Source of the DNA: RFSX01 sp965248155
Lineage (GTDB): Bacteria; Bacteroidota; Bacteroidia; Chitinophagales; Saprospiraceae
NCBI GenBank assembly: GCA_965248155.1
Contig: CBDFIO010000001.1
Location: 1,364,001 to 1,428,000, forward strand
Direction of reading: 5' to 3'
Length of the DNA: 64,000 nt
Each line of letters starts with the position of its first letter. Within the stretch, counting starts at the first letter, position 1. This document shows, one piece after another, positions 8,950 to 18,439 of this stretch. The position numbers and the translations under genes were made by a program. Below the pieces are notes generated by a model that searched no databases, was not told where the DNA came from, and worked only from the letters and a program-made list of their open reading frames with translations.

Positions 8950-11555
8950 ATGAAAAAACTTATACTAAGTCTTGCGGTCATGTTCATGACAATCGTAATG
9001 ATTGGTCAGTCTTCAATTTCTGGGACATTAGTCGATGCATCAAATGGGGAAACTCTTATTGGCGCATCTGTGCTTGTGGATGGGACATCCACAGGAGCAC
9101 TATCTGATATAGATGGTACTTTTTCTATTTCCGGACTTGAAAACGGCTCACATACTATTATCATTTCTTATGTAGGATATCGCGATCAAAGTATCGACGT
9201 AGACCTTACAGGAGGAAATACTGATCTAGGTACTATCAACATGAGTGCAGGAGGAGTAAATCTTGAATCTGTAGTCATTACTGGTACCATGGATATTGTT
9301 CAGGGTAGAAGAACCCCTGTTGCGGTTTCTACTATTGGTATCAGAGAAATCCAAGCAAAAGCCGGTAACGTTGAATTCCCTGAATTAATGAAAAACACAC
9401 CGTCTATTTATGTTGCTAATCAAGCTGGTGGATATGGTGATTCGGAAGTTTTTACGAGAGGATTCAATCAAACCAATACAGCCTTTCTACTTAATGGCCA
9501 ACCAATCAATGGTATGGAAGACGGAAAAATGTACTGGTCCAACTGGTCTGGAATGACCGATGTTGCAAGTGCTGTCCAAGTTCAAAGAGGACTAGGTTCA
9601 TCCAAGTTAGCGATCTCTTCAGTTGGTGGAACAACGAATATCGTTATGAGACCTACTGCTCAGGAAAGCGGTGGATCTGTAAGTTACCTAAGAGGTAATG
9701 GAAATTACAATAAGGCCACACTCATGTATAATACCGGGATGGGTGAAGGTAAGTTCGGATTGCCCTTCTTACTAACTCACTGGCAAGGTGATGGTTGGGC
9801 TGATGGAACCAAGGGGCAAGGCCAAAGTTATTTCATATCTGCTGGATTCCAGCCGAATGACAAACATAACCTTACATTCTTAATTACGGGAGCGCCACAA
9901 TGGCATGATCAAAATTTCACCAAACCGATTTCAAGACATTACAATAGTAATGATGAGTTCAATATCAAATTCAATGATAATTGGGGTTATTTGAATGGGG
10001 AATATTTAAATGAAAGAAGAAATTATTATCATAAACCAGTTTCAAACATAAACTGGGAATATGAAATTAATGACAACACAAGCCTTTCTACTGTGCTTTA
10101 TGCTTCCTGGGATCGGGGTGGAGGTTCCGGCAGAATTGGAGACTTTGGAACAATGTTGTTAGTTTGAATCAAGCAGAAGAAGCAGATCCTGATCATACAC
10201 CGGGTAGAGGTGTTTTCGTTTTGAGAAATTCAGTTAATAACCATCAGTGGTATGGAATGGTAACGAATCTTGAAAAAACACTTTCTGATGCTGTAACACT
10301 TAGTGTTGGAGCTGATTTGAGAAGATATACTGGATCTCACTTCAGAGAAGTAAGAGATTTCTTAGGAGCGTCTGGTTACGCTCAAAGTGGAAGAAATAGA
10401 TTCCCAGATGGTTATCTTGTAACTGAAGCTTTTGAAGCTAATCCATGGAAAGCTATTAGTAGCTTTGCTAAAGAAGCTCCGGCTGGCCAAAGGATAGCTT
10501 ATAATAATGATGAGACAATTACTTACAGTGGTATATTTGGACAATTAGAATATGCTTCTGAAAAAGTATCAACATATATTCAAGGAGCAGTATCTAATCA
10601 AGGGAGCACAAGATTTGAATTATTCAAGGAAACTGAAGCAAATAAAGAATCTGAAAAAATTAATGAAATAGGTTATAATATCAAAACTGGGCTATCATAT
10701 TTGTTCGACGATCACAACAGTTTTTTTGTTAATACCGGATACTATCAAAGACAGCCATTCTTCGATAATCAATTCCTTAATTTCAGTAACACGGTGAATC
10801 CTGTTACAGTACCAGAAGATATATTTGGATTAGAATTGGGATATAAATACGTAGGGCCTAAATTTGTAGCAAATTTAAACTTATATAGAACTTCCTGGAA
10901 AAACAGGACGACAACTTCAACGATTGATGAAAATGAAACTGTAGATGGAATTTTATTTCCTGAAGGAGGTTTTGTTAATATTACTAAATTAAATCAATTG
11001 CATACAGGAGTTGAATTTGATTTCAGCTATGATGTCAATTCATCTGTCCGACTAAAGGGGTATACTTCTGTTGGCAGTTGGAAATATCAAGGAACTGCTA
11101 TTAGAGAATTATATGAGGATAATTTAGATAGGACTTTAGTTTCATCAACACCTTCATTGGATATCGATGGTATAAAAGTGGGTGGTGCTGCCCAAACTAC
11201 TTTCGGTATTGGTGTTGACTATAAGATGGCTGGTGGGCTTAGAGCAGATCTTGATTGGAACTACTATAACAATCTATATTCTAATCTTGGTGCTTCAACC
11301 GATGAGTTAAAATTACCATCATTCAGTCTTCTTGATTTTGGATTAAGTTATGCATTTGATATGAATAACGGTAAATTCTTAACATTAAGAGCGAATATCT
11401 ACAATGTTCTTGGAGAAGAATATATTTCTAGAGCTTTTGATTCTGATGCACCTGCGGCTTCAGAATCTGATAACTGGAATGGCGTAAATAAAGATAATAG
11501 AGTTGCTTTTGGAAAAACTAGAACTTGGAACGTTTCAGCAAAATATAGTTTCTAG
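8950..11555 (+). pseudogene. TonB-dependent outer-membrane receptor, split by a -1 frameshift
   Basis: Two adjacent frames (8950-10167 and about 10164-11555) together encode one ~868-residue receptor. The first half has a signal peptide (MKKLILSLAVMFMTIVMIGQS), a carboxypeptidase-regulatory-like domain (residues ~20-95: SGTLVDASNGETLIGAS, SYVGYRDQSI) and a plug (about 115-230: VFTRGFNQTNTAFLLNGQ). Barrel strands follow. The second half continues the barrel and ends in the outer-membrane signature WNVSAKYSF. The frame changes between about 10120 and 10165. Reading GGA-(A)AC-AAT at 10147-10154, with one extra A, restores a continuous barrel. The shift removes about half the barrel, so unless corrected the product is non-functional. 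A sequencing error is equally possible. The ligand is unknown and no SusD-like partner is adjacent. Confidence 0.8.
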
Positions 11556-11581
11556 CTCAATCACAATTACAATTAAGTTTT

Positions 11582-11612
11582 AAAGGCTGGATCTATTGAT
11601 CCGGCCTTTTTT
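11582..11612 (+). terminator. Rho-independent terminator after the TonB receptor
   Basis: A 12-base stem (aaaggctggatc with gatccggccttt, one G-U pair) closes a 4-base loop and runs into a T tract. It ends the transcript of the split TonB receptor, whose stop is 27 bases upstream. Confidence 0.85.
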
Positions 11613-11753
11613 GTTTGCTTTCACATACGCCCACATGGATTTCAATTCTATACTTTATTTATTATAAATAAAGTAGCTTTACCATCATTCCATAATAGTC
11701 CGTTTTTCCTATATTTAGGTAAGTGTCAATCTTTCACATAATAAACCTATATC

Positions 11754-13283
11754 ATGAAAAAAGTTTTTACATTATTCCTTTCTCTTTGTTTTTGCATAAC
11801 TACAGTTGCCGCTCAAATAACAATTACAGAAGCGCGCGAAAATAATACCGATGGAACTCTTGTTCGTGAAGGACAAACTGTCCAAATAACTGGAATTGCA
11901 ATCGGCCCTAATTTTAGAAGTGGTGGCCTCACTTTTATTTTATATGATGTGGCAAACAATATAGGTATTACTGTTTTTGCTCTTGACAATTCTGTAGGCT
12001 ATACGGTTACGGATGGAGACGAATTAACAGTTGATGGAGAATTAGCGCAATTCAATGGATTAGCCGAAATAGTACCAAGCAGTATCGTTATCGAAAGCCA
12101 GGGCAACCCATTACCAGATCCAACAATAATTACGGGGATGGATGAAAGCACAGAATCAAATCTTATCCGATTCGAAAACGCCATGCTTGCTGACCCTTCT
12201 GAATGGGCTTTATCCGGAAGCTTTAATGTGAATGTTACCAATGGAACAAATACCATTCAGGTCAGAGTTGACTCCGATATAGATATTGCAGGCATGGATC
12301 CACCCCTCGGAACATTTACAATTACTGGAGTAGGCGGTCAATTTGATGCAAATGCTCCCTTCGATAGTGGATATCAATTATTACCCCGCGCTGCAAGTGA
12401 TATCTCCCCTTATAATACTCAAGAAATAGAATACGATAAATTATCAATAGCAGAAGCGAGACAAACAGACAGCGAAGGGGTATTAAGCAAACTGGGTAGC
12501 CGGGCAGAACTGAATGGGGTCGTTCATGGAATAAACCTTAGACCAGGTGGTCTTCAATTCTCGATAATTGATGCTACCAATACCGGAATTGCTGTGTTCA
12601 GTTTTGAAGATCAATTCTCTTACTCCGTATCAGAAGGTGATGATATAACGGTTCAGGGAGAACTTTCACAGTTCAGTGGCCTGGCTCAGATAGAACCAGA
12701 TACCATTATGGTAAATTCTGTTTTAAATGATCTCTCTAACCCTCTGATTGTTTCCCAACTAAACGAATCCACTGAATCTTCACTCATTACAGTCGATGCT
12801 ATGCACTATGTTGATGAATCTGAATGGTTGAGTGATGGAAGTAGTTTTAATGTAGGTATCGTAACCATAAACGGTGACACGCTTACGATGAGAATTGACA
12901 ACGACACAGAATTATCAACTGTTGAAGCTTTGGCATTCCCTGCATACATTACTGGAATAGGAGGTCAGTTTGACGGCAATGCTCCTTTTGATATGGGTTA
13001 CCAGATATTACCACGATATATATCAGATTTTGACACTTACCTTGGGATAGATGAATTATATACTGGATACATTAATCTTTATCCAAATCCTGTAGAAAAT
13101 TCATTTCGTATTGATGCTCAGGACAGAATCGAAAACATAGAAGTATATGATCTTAAAGGCAGAGTTTTATTTGAACTGAGCAATACAAATCAAGTTGATA
13201 TGAGTCAGTTAAGACCGGGTACATATCTCATTAAAGCAATCCTTGAAGATGCATATTGGATAAAAAAGGTAATAAAGCAGTAA
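11754..13283 (+). CDS. T9SS-exported protein with duplicated OB-fold-like domains
   Basis: A 509-residue secreted protein. Residues 1-20 are a signal peptide ending in VAAQ. Two homologous units follow, at about 21-225 and 230-430. Each begins with I(T/A)EAR and contains a beta-rich OB-like module with D-E-L-T/D-I-T-V-x-GELxQFxGLAxI, then a second module starting at the TESNLI / TESSLI segment and ending in TGxGGQFDxNAPFDxGYQxLPR. The last ~75 residues are a type-A T9SS sorting domain (LYPNPVENSF, EVYDLKGRVLF, GTYLIK). Proteins of this design are cell-surface or released; some relatives carry nucleases, but no catalytic domain is seen here. It stands alone between a terminator and a convergent gene. 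The function is unknown, the architecture confident. Confidence 0.82.
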   Translation: MKKVFTLFLSLCFCITTVAAQITITEARENNTDGTLVREGQTVQITGIAIGPNFRSGGLTFILYDVANNIGITVFALDNSVGYTVTDGDELTVDGELAQFNGLAEIVPSSIVIESQGNPLPDPTIITGMDESTESNLIRFENAMLADPSEWALSGSFNVNVTNGTNTIQVRVDSDIDIAGMDPPLGTFTITGVGGQFDANAPFDSGYQLLPRAASDISPYNTQEIEYDKLSIAEARQTDSEGVLSKLGSRAELNGVVHGINLRPGGLQFSIIDATNTGIAVFSFEDQFSYSVSEGDDITVQGELSQFSGLAQIEPDTIMVNSVLNDLSNPLIVSQLNESTESSLITVDAMHYVDESEWLSDGSSFNVGIVTINGDTLTMRIDNDTELSTVEALAFPAYITGIGGQFDGNAPFDMGYQILPRYISDFDTYLGIDELYTGYINLYPNPVENSFRIDAQDRIENIEVYDLKGRVLFELSNTNQVDMSQLRPGTYLIKAILEDAYWIKKVIKQ

Positions 13284-13287
13284 GAAT

Positions 13288-13782
13288 CTACTCCAGGGCG
13301 ACTGACATTTTTTGAGTACTGCTTAGCTTTACTTTGATATTCTCTTTTAATGTAGTAGCTAAAGATAAACCTACATAGTCCACCTGTATAGGAAACATTT
13401 TGTGCTTTCTATCTACCAGGACTGCCGCTTCTATTTTCTTAGGGAGATACTCCATTAATGGCTTTGTAGCATAGAAGATAGTTCTGCCGGTATTCGCAAC
13501 ATCATCAACGATGATTACACATTTGTCATTCAACGTCTTAAGGTCTATGTCGATTTCAATTCCGGATTCTAAAGGGGCAGCAGGATTAAGTCTAATATTC
13601 CCTATTATCGAAGCTTTGTCAGATATAGAATCATAAACATCTTTTAATTTTTTAGCGAATGTCAAACCATTATTATTGATTCCTGCAAAAACAATTTGTT
13701 GAGATTGAAAATTATTCTCAAGAATCTGATACGCTAATCTGTCTATTTTTTGACCTACCTGGATATGATTTAAAATCTCCAT
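13288..13782 (-). CDS. PyrR-like phosphoribosyltransferase family protein
   Basis: A 164-residue type-I phosphoribosyltransferase. The PRPP-binding motif is complete: CVIIVDDVANTGRT. The flexible hood and the C-terminal VDRKHKMFPIQVDYVGLSLAT resemble PyrR, the bifunctional uracil phosphoribosyltransferase/pyrimidine regulator. Phylogenetically related Bacteroidota proteins are usually left as generic phosphoribosyltransferases, and no pyr operon or PyrR-binding leader is visible here. An in-frame ATG at 13833 lies inside a probable -7 box on this strand (13838-13831), so the ATG at 13782 is chosen. It is convergent with the OB-fold protein (4-base gap) and divergent from the Fe-S protein gene. 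Confidence 0.8.
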   Translation of the reverse strand: MEILNHIQVGQKIDRLAYQILENNFQSQQIVFAGINNNGLTFAKKLKDVYDSISDKASIIGNIRLNPAAPLESGIEIDIDLKTLNDKCVIIVDDVANTGRTIFYATKPLMEYLPKKIEAAVLVDRKHKMFPIQVDYVGLSLATTLKENIKVKLSSTQKMSVALE

Positions 13783-13830
13783 ACTGTATAAATAAGATAT
13801 TTTTTGCTGTAATATATTGCTTTGAAATGA

Positions 13831-13838
13831 CAAATGTA
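13831..13838 (-). promoter_or_regulatory. -7 box for the PyrR-like gene
   Basis: Read on the minus strand this is TACATTTG, a match to TAnnTTTG, 48 bases before the ATG at 13782. It excludes the in-frame ATG at 13833 as the start. Confidence 0.4.
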
Positions 13839-13877
13839 TCTCGCAATTTTTAGATATTGCATATATTAATTTTCATA

Positions 13878-15194
13878 ATGCAAATTCAGCAAATTCTCTT
13901 TATTGTATTACTGATTGTCATGTCCCTTTATTCTATAAGAGCTTATGGAAATATCATTAAAAATATACGTCTTGCAAAAGATGAAGATATCAAAGGCGAC
14001 CGAATTCAGCGGTGGAAAAATGTAATCTTAATTGCATTTGGCCAAAAGAAAATGTTTAAGCGTTTTATACCGGCAATCCTTCATCTCTTCATATATGTTG
14101 CTTTTCTGTTTACTCAGGTTGAACTGATAGAAATAGTTATTGATGGCGTATTTGGTGTACATCGATACTTTGCTGATAAGATTGGAATGTTGTATCCTCT
14201 GATTATCAATACAATTGAGTTCTTGTCTCTCTTTGCTTTTTTTGCTACAATAATATTTCTTTGGAGAAGGAATCTTCTCAAGTTGCCTCGATTCGTAAAA
14301 GATGAAATGAAAGGATGGCCAACTTTGGATGCCAACTACATTCTGATAGGTGAGATCATTTTGATCATCGGGATTTTCTCTATGAATTCTGCTGACAGCC
14401 TTTTACAAACTTTGGATCCTGATCATTTTAATTCTACTGGGACGCTCTATATAAGCTCCGCTATTGGGGATGCATTGTTTTCACAAATGTCTGTTTCATC
14501 ACTTCACATCCTTGAACGATTCGGGTGGTGGCTACATATTCTTACTGTATTCGGTTTCTTAGCGTACTTACCTATATCCAAGCATTTGCATATCATCTTC
14601 GCATTTCCGAATGTTTATTTTTCACGCCTCAATTCACGAGGAGAAATGAAAAATATGCCTGAAATCATGAATGAAGTTAAAAGTATGATGGGCCTTGTTG
14701 AAGAAAGCGAAATGCCGGCCGAAGACGAACTTCCTGAATTTGGAGCCAATGATATATTTGGCCTTAGCTGGAAAAATTTGTTAGACGCTTACAGTTGTAC
14801 AGAATGTGGACGATGTACTTCAGTATGTCCTGCAAATCAAACGGGAAAAAAATTATCTCCAAGAAAAATATTAATGGACATCAGAGATAGAGCTACCGAA
14901 GTAGGAACAAAAATTAGAACCGACAAAACTGACCCGCCAAAATATGATGATGGTAAATCCCTTTTTGATTATATAAGCGATGAAGAACTTTTTGCATGTA
15001 CCACTTGTAATGCATGTGTAGAAGCATGTCCTATACTGATTGATCCACTGGAACCGATTCTGGAATTAAGAAGATACAAGATACTCACAGAATCAGCAGG
15101 ACCATCAGAGTGGGTACCCATGTTTACCAGCATCGAAAATAGTGGAGCAGTCTGGCAGATGCCGGACCAAAGATTTGATTGGTCCAAGGAATAA
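13878..15194 (+). CDS. Membrane-bound Fe-S oxidoreductase subunit (HdrD/NarI-like, 2x[4Fe-4S])
   Basis: About 438 residues from the ATG at 13878. The N-terminal half has several hydrophobic helices (about residues 5-25, 60-85, 105-125, 150-170, 215-235). The C-terminal half holds two 4Fe-4S motifs: CTECGRCTSVCP and CTTCNACVEACP. This is the arrangement of respiratory heterodisulfide-reductase-like or glycolate/lactate oxidase-like electron carriers. The next gene encodes the matching CCG-domain subunit, and the pair probably forms a quinone-linked complex at the inner membrane. A TTG at 13857 is in frame but adds only a short hydrophobic stretch. The electron donor is unknown. Confidence 0.83.
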   Translation: MQIQQILFIVLLIVMSLYSIRAYGNIIKNIRLAKDEDIKGDRIQRWKNVILIAFGQKKMFKRFIPAILHLFIYVAFLFTQVELIEIVIDGVFGVHRYFADKIGMLYPLIINTIEFLSLFAFFATIIFLWRRNLLKLPRFVKDEMKGWPTLDANYILIGEIILIIGIFSMNSADSLLQTLDPDHFNSTGTLYISSAIGDALFSQMSVSSLHILERFGWWLHILTVFGFLAYLPISKHLHIIFAFPNVYFSRLNSRGEMKNMPEIMNEVKSMMGLVEESEMPAEDELPEFGANDIFGLSWKNLLDAYSCTECGRCTSVCPANQTGKKLSPRKILMDIRDRATEVGTKIRTDKTDPPKYDDGKSLFDYISDEELFACTTCNACVEACPILIDPLEPILELRRYKILTESAGPSEWVPMFTSIENSGAVWQMPDQRFDWSKE

Positions 15195-15223
15195 TTTTTA
15201 TATTTTAAAAATAGAAGAGAACC

Positions 15224-16000
15224 TTGAAAGTATATACACTAGACGATTACACATTGCCGGAGAAACCTGAAGTGATATTCTGGGTGGGGTGCGCAGGAAG
15301 TTTTGATCCACGGGCACAAAAAATCACGAAGTCTCTAATAAGCATTCTCAATAATGCCGGCGTAAAATATGCAGTCTTGGGTAATGACGAATCATGCACA
15401 GGAGATCCAGCCCGTCGCGCAGGTAATGAATTCATTTTCCAAATGATGGCACTCCAAAATATTGAAACAATCAAAATGACGGAGGTTAATAAGATTGTTA
15501 CCGCTTGCCCTCATTGTTTTAATACTATCAAAAACGAATATCCCGCACTTGGAGGTAATTTCGATGTACTTCACCACACTCAGCTGATACATAAACTTAT
15601 TCTTGAAGGTCGTCTTACGATCGAAGGCGGCAGCTTCAAAGGCCAAACAATCGCCTATCATGATTCTTGTTATCTCGGTAGAGTCAATAATATATATGAA
15701 GCCCCCAGGGAGATATTATCAAACTTAGATGCTGATATCAAAGAAGTCAAAAGGAATAAATCAAAAGGATTTTGCTGTGGTGCCGGTGGAGCTCAGGTCT
15801 TTAAAGAAGAAGAACCGAGCGAGAAGAAAGTCAATGCGGAAAGGGTAGAGGAGCTACTGGATACCAGGGCAGACATTATTGCCGCCAATTGTCCCTATTG
15901 TATTCTTATGCTGGATGACGGAGTGAAAACCAAAGAAAAGGAAGAAGATGTTATGGTCTATGATATTTCCGAATTAATTGTTCAAGCCAATAAATGGTAG
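15224..16000 (+). CDS. CCG-domain Fe-S oxidoreductase subunit (HdrB/GlpC-like)
   Basis: 258 residues carrying two cysteine-rich CCG-type domains. The first includes FWVGCAGSFDP, CTGDPARRAGNE and TACPHCFNTIKNEYP. The second includes YHDSCYLGRVN, GFCCGAGGAQVF and AANCPYCILMLDDG. Such domains hold special Fe-S clusters in HdrB, GlpC and LutA. Translation seems to begin at the TTG at 15224 (sequence LKVYTLDDYTLPE), since no ATG precedes the first conserved strand. It follows the membrane subunit by 29 bases, and the small conserved gene begins at 16002, one base after the stop. A soluble partner docking on the membrane subunit is the natural reading. Confidence 0.85.
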   Translation: MKVYTLDDYTLPEKPEVIFWVGCAGSFDPRAQKITKSLISILNNAGVKYAVLGNDESCTGDPARRAGNEFIFQMMALQNIETIKMTEVNKIVTACPHCFNTIKNEYPALGGNFDVLHHTQLIHKLILEGRLTIEGGSFKGQTIAYHDSCYLGRVNNIYEAPREILSNLDADIKEVKRNKSKGFCCGAGGAQVFKEEEPSEKKVNAERVEELLDTRADIIAANCPYCILMLDDGVKTKEKEEDVMVYDISELIVQANKW

Positions 16001-16001
16001 T

Positions 16002-16484
16002 ATGAGAAGAGATCTAATAGCATTGAATAACGAATCAAAAGTCTGGATTTATCAGTCCGATGTTCATATCAATGATGACTATGAAGAAAAAATCAAGAAC
16101 TACATTTATGACTTTACGATGAACTGGGCTTCACACGGTAAAGAACTTGAATGTTATGGCAATCTTTTTCATCATCGGTTTTTAGTGCTTGTAGCTGATG
16201 ACAGTCAACATGTAAGCGGTTGTTCTATAGATTCCAGTGTCCACTTCGTTAAGCAACTGGAAAATTCATTCGGAATAGATTTTTTCAATCGATTGAATTA
16301 TGCTTATGTCAAGGATGATGAGTTTCATTATATAAATAATGCAGATTTTAAAAATGCTTATAATGATGGGATAATCGATGATCAAACGCTTATGGTTAAC
16401 AATCTCGTGAAAACGAAGTCTGAGTTTTTGGAGCGCTGGATACTACCTCTGGATGAAAGCTGGTATAAAAAATTATTGCCTTAG
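16002..16484 (+). CDS. Conserved Bacteroidota protein often labelled 'ABC transporter ATPase'
   Basis: 160 residues, from the ATG that follows the stop of the CCG-domain gene by one base. I recognise the family by its opening (VWIYQSDVHINDDYEEKIKNY is its style) and by the C-terminal FLERWILPLDESWYKKLL. Databases often name it an ABC transporter ATPase, but there is no Walker A, Walker B or signature motif, so that name is not supported. It has a central GNLFHHRFLVLVADDSQ segment and a Cys in SGCSIDSS. Tight linkage to the two Fe-S subunits suggests cotranscription and perhaps a role with them. The function is unknown. Confidence 0.72.
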   Translation: MRRDLIALNNESKVWIYQSDVHINDDYEEKIKNYIYDFTMNWASHGKELECYGNLFHHRFLVLVADDSQHVSGCSIDSSVHFVKQLENSFGIDFFNRLNYAYVKDDEFHYINNADFKNAYNDGIIDDQTLMVNNLVKTKSEFLERWILPLDESWYKKLLP

Positions 16485-16544
16485 TCTTAATAAAGGTTCT
16501 CTTCATTGGTATTATTTATAAAATAGGATTCAATCTTATTGATT

Positions 16545-17009
16545 ATGCTGAAAAAGATTAAAAATATATTGGGAATAGAAGGTGTCAAAATTGACATTAG
16601 CGTTCCTGAAGAAGTTAAGACCAAGAGTGGTTCTGTTAATGGTCAGATCATTTTCACAAGCCAAACAGAACAACACATATCTAAGATTAAAGTCAAACTT
16701 ATTGAAAAGTATAGAAGAGGAAGAAAAGACTCAAAACTAATCAATGAATATCTATTAGGAAGTATTGAATTAGATGTTGATATTCCTATTGAAGCTGATA
16801 ATAGCAAAACTATTGATTTCGAACTACCATTTAACAGAATGCTCTCTGAGATGGATCATTATGAATCCAAAAACTTTATTACTCGTTCTATAGTAAGAAT
16901 GGCGAAGAAATTAAAGAATGTCAAATCAGAATACAAGATTGAAGCTTCCGCTAAAGTAAAAGGTACAAAGCTGGATCCTCATATCATCAAAAATATTGTT
17001 CTGAATTAG
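16545..17009 (+). CDS. Spo0M-like arrestin-fold protein
   Basis: 154 residues resembling the Spo0M family (sporulation-control protein, arrestin-like beta-sandwich), present also in non-sporulating bacteria. Seen here: a short helix (MLKKIKNILGIEG), then VKIDISVPEEVKTKSGSVNG, a GQIIFTSQTEQHISKIKVKLIEKY strand pair typical of the family, and a central DIPIEADNSKTIDFELPF block. It is basic and probably cytosolic. The ATG at 16545 is preferred over a TTG at 16539. It lies 60 bases downstream of the Fe-S operon and its stop overlaps the convergent lipoprotein gene by 4 bases. The family is likely; the role here is unknown. Confidence 0.62.
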   Translation: MLKKIKNILGIEGVKIDISVPEEVKTKSGSVNGQIIFTSQTEQHISKIKVKLIEKYRRGRKDSKLINEYLLGSIELDVDIPIEADNSKTIDFELPFNRMLSEMDHYESKNFITRSIVRMAKKLKNVKSEYKIEASAKVKGTKLDPHIIKNIVLN

Positions 17010-17941
17010 TTGGCTTCTCTTTCTTTCCTTTTAGCTTCTATCATTTCCAAAATCTCCTCATCTGTTTTACCAAGATTCTCAAGTAAAAACTGAACGTCAT
17101 CTGCCAGATCATGGCTGGGATGCTTTTCTAAAAACAGATCATATATCTCTTTTGCTTTCTCATCATCACCGAGATTGTTTTCTATGATAAATCCTTTTAG
17201 AAAAAGAGAAGTGGCCGATTTTTCATAATCCGGATAAGATTCCACTATCCAATCATAAAGGGATAGTGACTTCGGATAAGTTCTGATACTTTTTGCTACT
17301 TCGGCAGCTTTAAATAGATATTCCGGTGCTTTAGGACTATTGTTATATACTGTTGCATATGCTTCGCAAGCATCAACAAAAAATAAGGATGCTTGACGGT
17401 TAATTCCTGTATTATCGGGATCCGCAAAAATGCTCTCTCCCAGTTTCTGAATGTAATCATCAATATTCTCTATTGGTTCAGACATTGCTGACTGAGCTTC
17501 TGACACTTTTCCAAAATCCGGATATTGATCGATTATACCTTTGAAAATTGTATTAGCGGCACTTGATTTTTCCAATTGCCTCATGACTACACCCAAATCA
17601 AAAAGTCTTGAAATATTAGATGGATCTCCGATATTGTTTTTTACAATAGGAAAAAGGAATGCTGCTCGACGCGCTGTAATTCTCTGATCTGTCGCAACTT
17701 CATATCCTAATTCTAATAACTCAGATCTCCTTTCTGCTTTGATATCGGTATTAGCCAGTTCATCCATGATGGCTTTAATATAGTTATTACCTGTTGTTTG
17801 GTTGGCTTCAGTATTATAGGCAGTTCTAGCTTCTTTCATGGCTTCACTCTCATTGGCGTTTCCGCTACCATCAAAATTGCAAGATCCGAAAATAATGACT
17901 ACTGAAAGGATAAACAAGGTTCCAAAAAGACTATTTCTCAT
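17006..17941 (-). CDS. TPR-repeat lipoprotein
   Basis: 311 residues. Residues 1-21 form a lipoprotein signal with the lipobox FGSC (Cys21), followed by a low-complexity linker. From about residue 70 on there are TPR-like helix pairs, clearest at SRLFDLGVVMRQLEKSSAANTIFKGIIDQYP and at the C-terminus (FLKGFIIENNLGDDEKAKEIYDLFLEKHP). The last two dozen residues are highly charged and probably a helix. Anchored to a membrane facing the periplasm or outer leaflet, it is likely a scaffold or assembly factor. Its promoter lies in the ~500-base intergenic region that also leads to the small secreted protein at 18440. Confidence 0.78.
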   Translation of the reverse strand: MRNSLFGTLFILSVVIIFGSCNFDGSGNANESEAMKEARTAYNTEANQTTGNNYIKAIMDELANTDIKAERRSELLELGYEVATDQRITARRAAFLFPIVKNNIGDPSNISRLFDLGVVMRQLEKSSAANTIFKGIIDQYPDFGKVSEAQSAMSEPIENIDDYIQKLGESIFADPDNTGINRQASLFFVDACEAYATVYNNSPKAPEYLFKAAEVAKSIRTYPKSLSLYDWIVESYPDYEKSATSLFLKGFIIENNLGDDEKAKEIYDLFLEKHPSHDLADDVQFLLENLGKTDEEILEMIEAKRKEREAN

Positions 17942-18439
17942 ACTGTATTGTATTGAATTTTTATTCAGAATATAAAGCTAACACAAACATATTAATTCTT
18001 ATTGCATTCAATATTGTAAAATAGACTATAATTAATCTGTGTCCGCAAAGCGATAATGATCGATTTTGACGCACACCCCGAAGACGTTCTGTTCATCCAC
18101 TTACTTTTGCCACTTAAAATCTCCATCAAATATCATTGATAGGGAGAAACCCTGAATTTTAATTATTATAGAAACAGAATGATGAAAGTATACGTTATAC
18201 TGTCAATCTATTTTACAGATAGAGTAGTTTTATAAAAGGGAATTTTAAAGTCATATCCTATCTTTTCGAGTTAAGCGATCTTTTATCATTTGTTGTTAAT
18301 AAAATATTTTTTTAACAGAGCCTTTATTGGCAACGATGATATAAGTCGTCACTAGCCAATCATAGAAAGCTCTCTTTCATATGAAACTTAAGCCCCGTTG
18401 TATTATGATTTTTATTTTTTAATTAAAAAAAGTAATACT
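17942..18439. other. Non-coding region with several inverted repeats
   Basis: About 500 bases without a credible gene. It contains an imperfect palindrome at 18039-18076 (arms beginning gtgtccgc and ending gcacac), and a perfect 6-3-6 inverted repeat at 18187-18201 (agtata-cgt-tatact). A further hairpin is at 18329-18357 (outer GGC/GCC, inner gatga/tcgtc). It must hold the promoter of the minus-strand lipoprotein gene and the leader of the plus-strand small gene. No known riboswitch is recognised. Confidence 0.5.

Noticed and set aside
13833..13833. Start of the PyrR-like gene at 13833
   Set aside because: It falls in the probable -7 box and the added residues are not family-like; 13782 fits better.
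16002..16484. Calling the conserved 160-residue protein an ABC transporter ATPase
   Set aside because: No Walker A, Walker B or LSGG motif is present.
17942..18439. tRNA or known riboswitch
   Set aside because: No cloverleaf or CCA-type end and no recognisable riboswitch core was found by eye; only simple inverted repeats.
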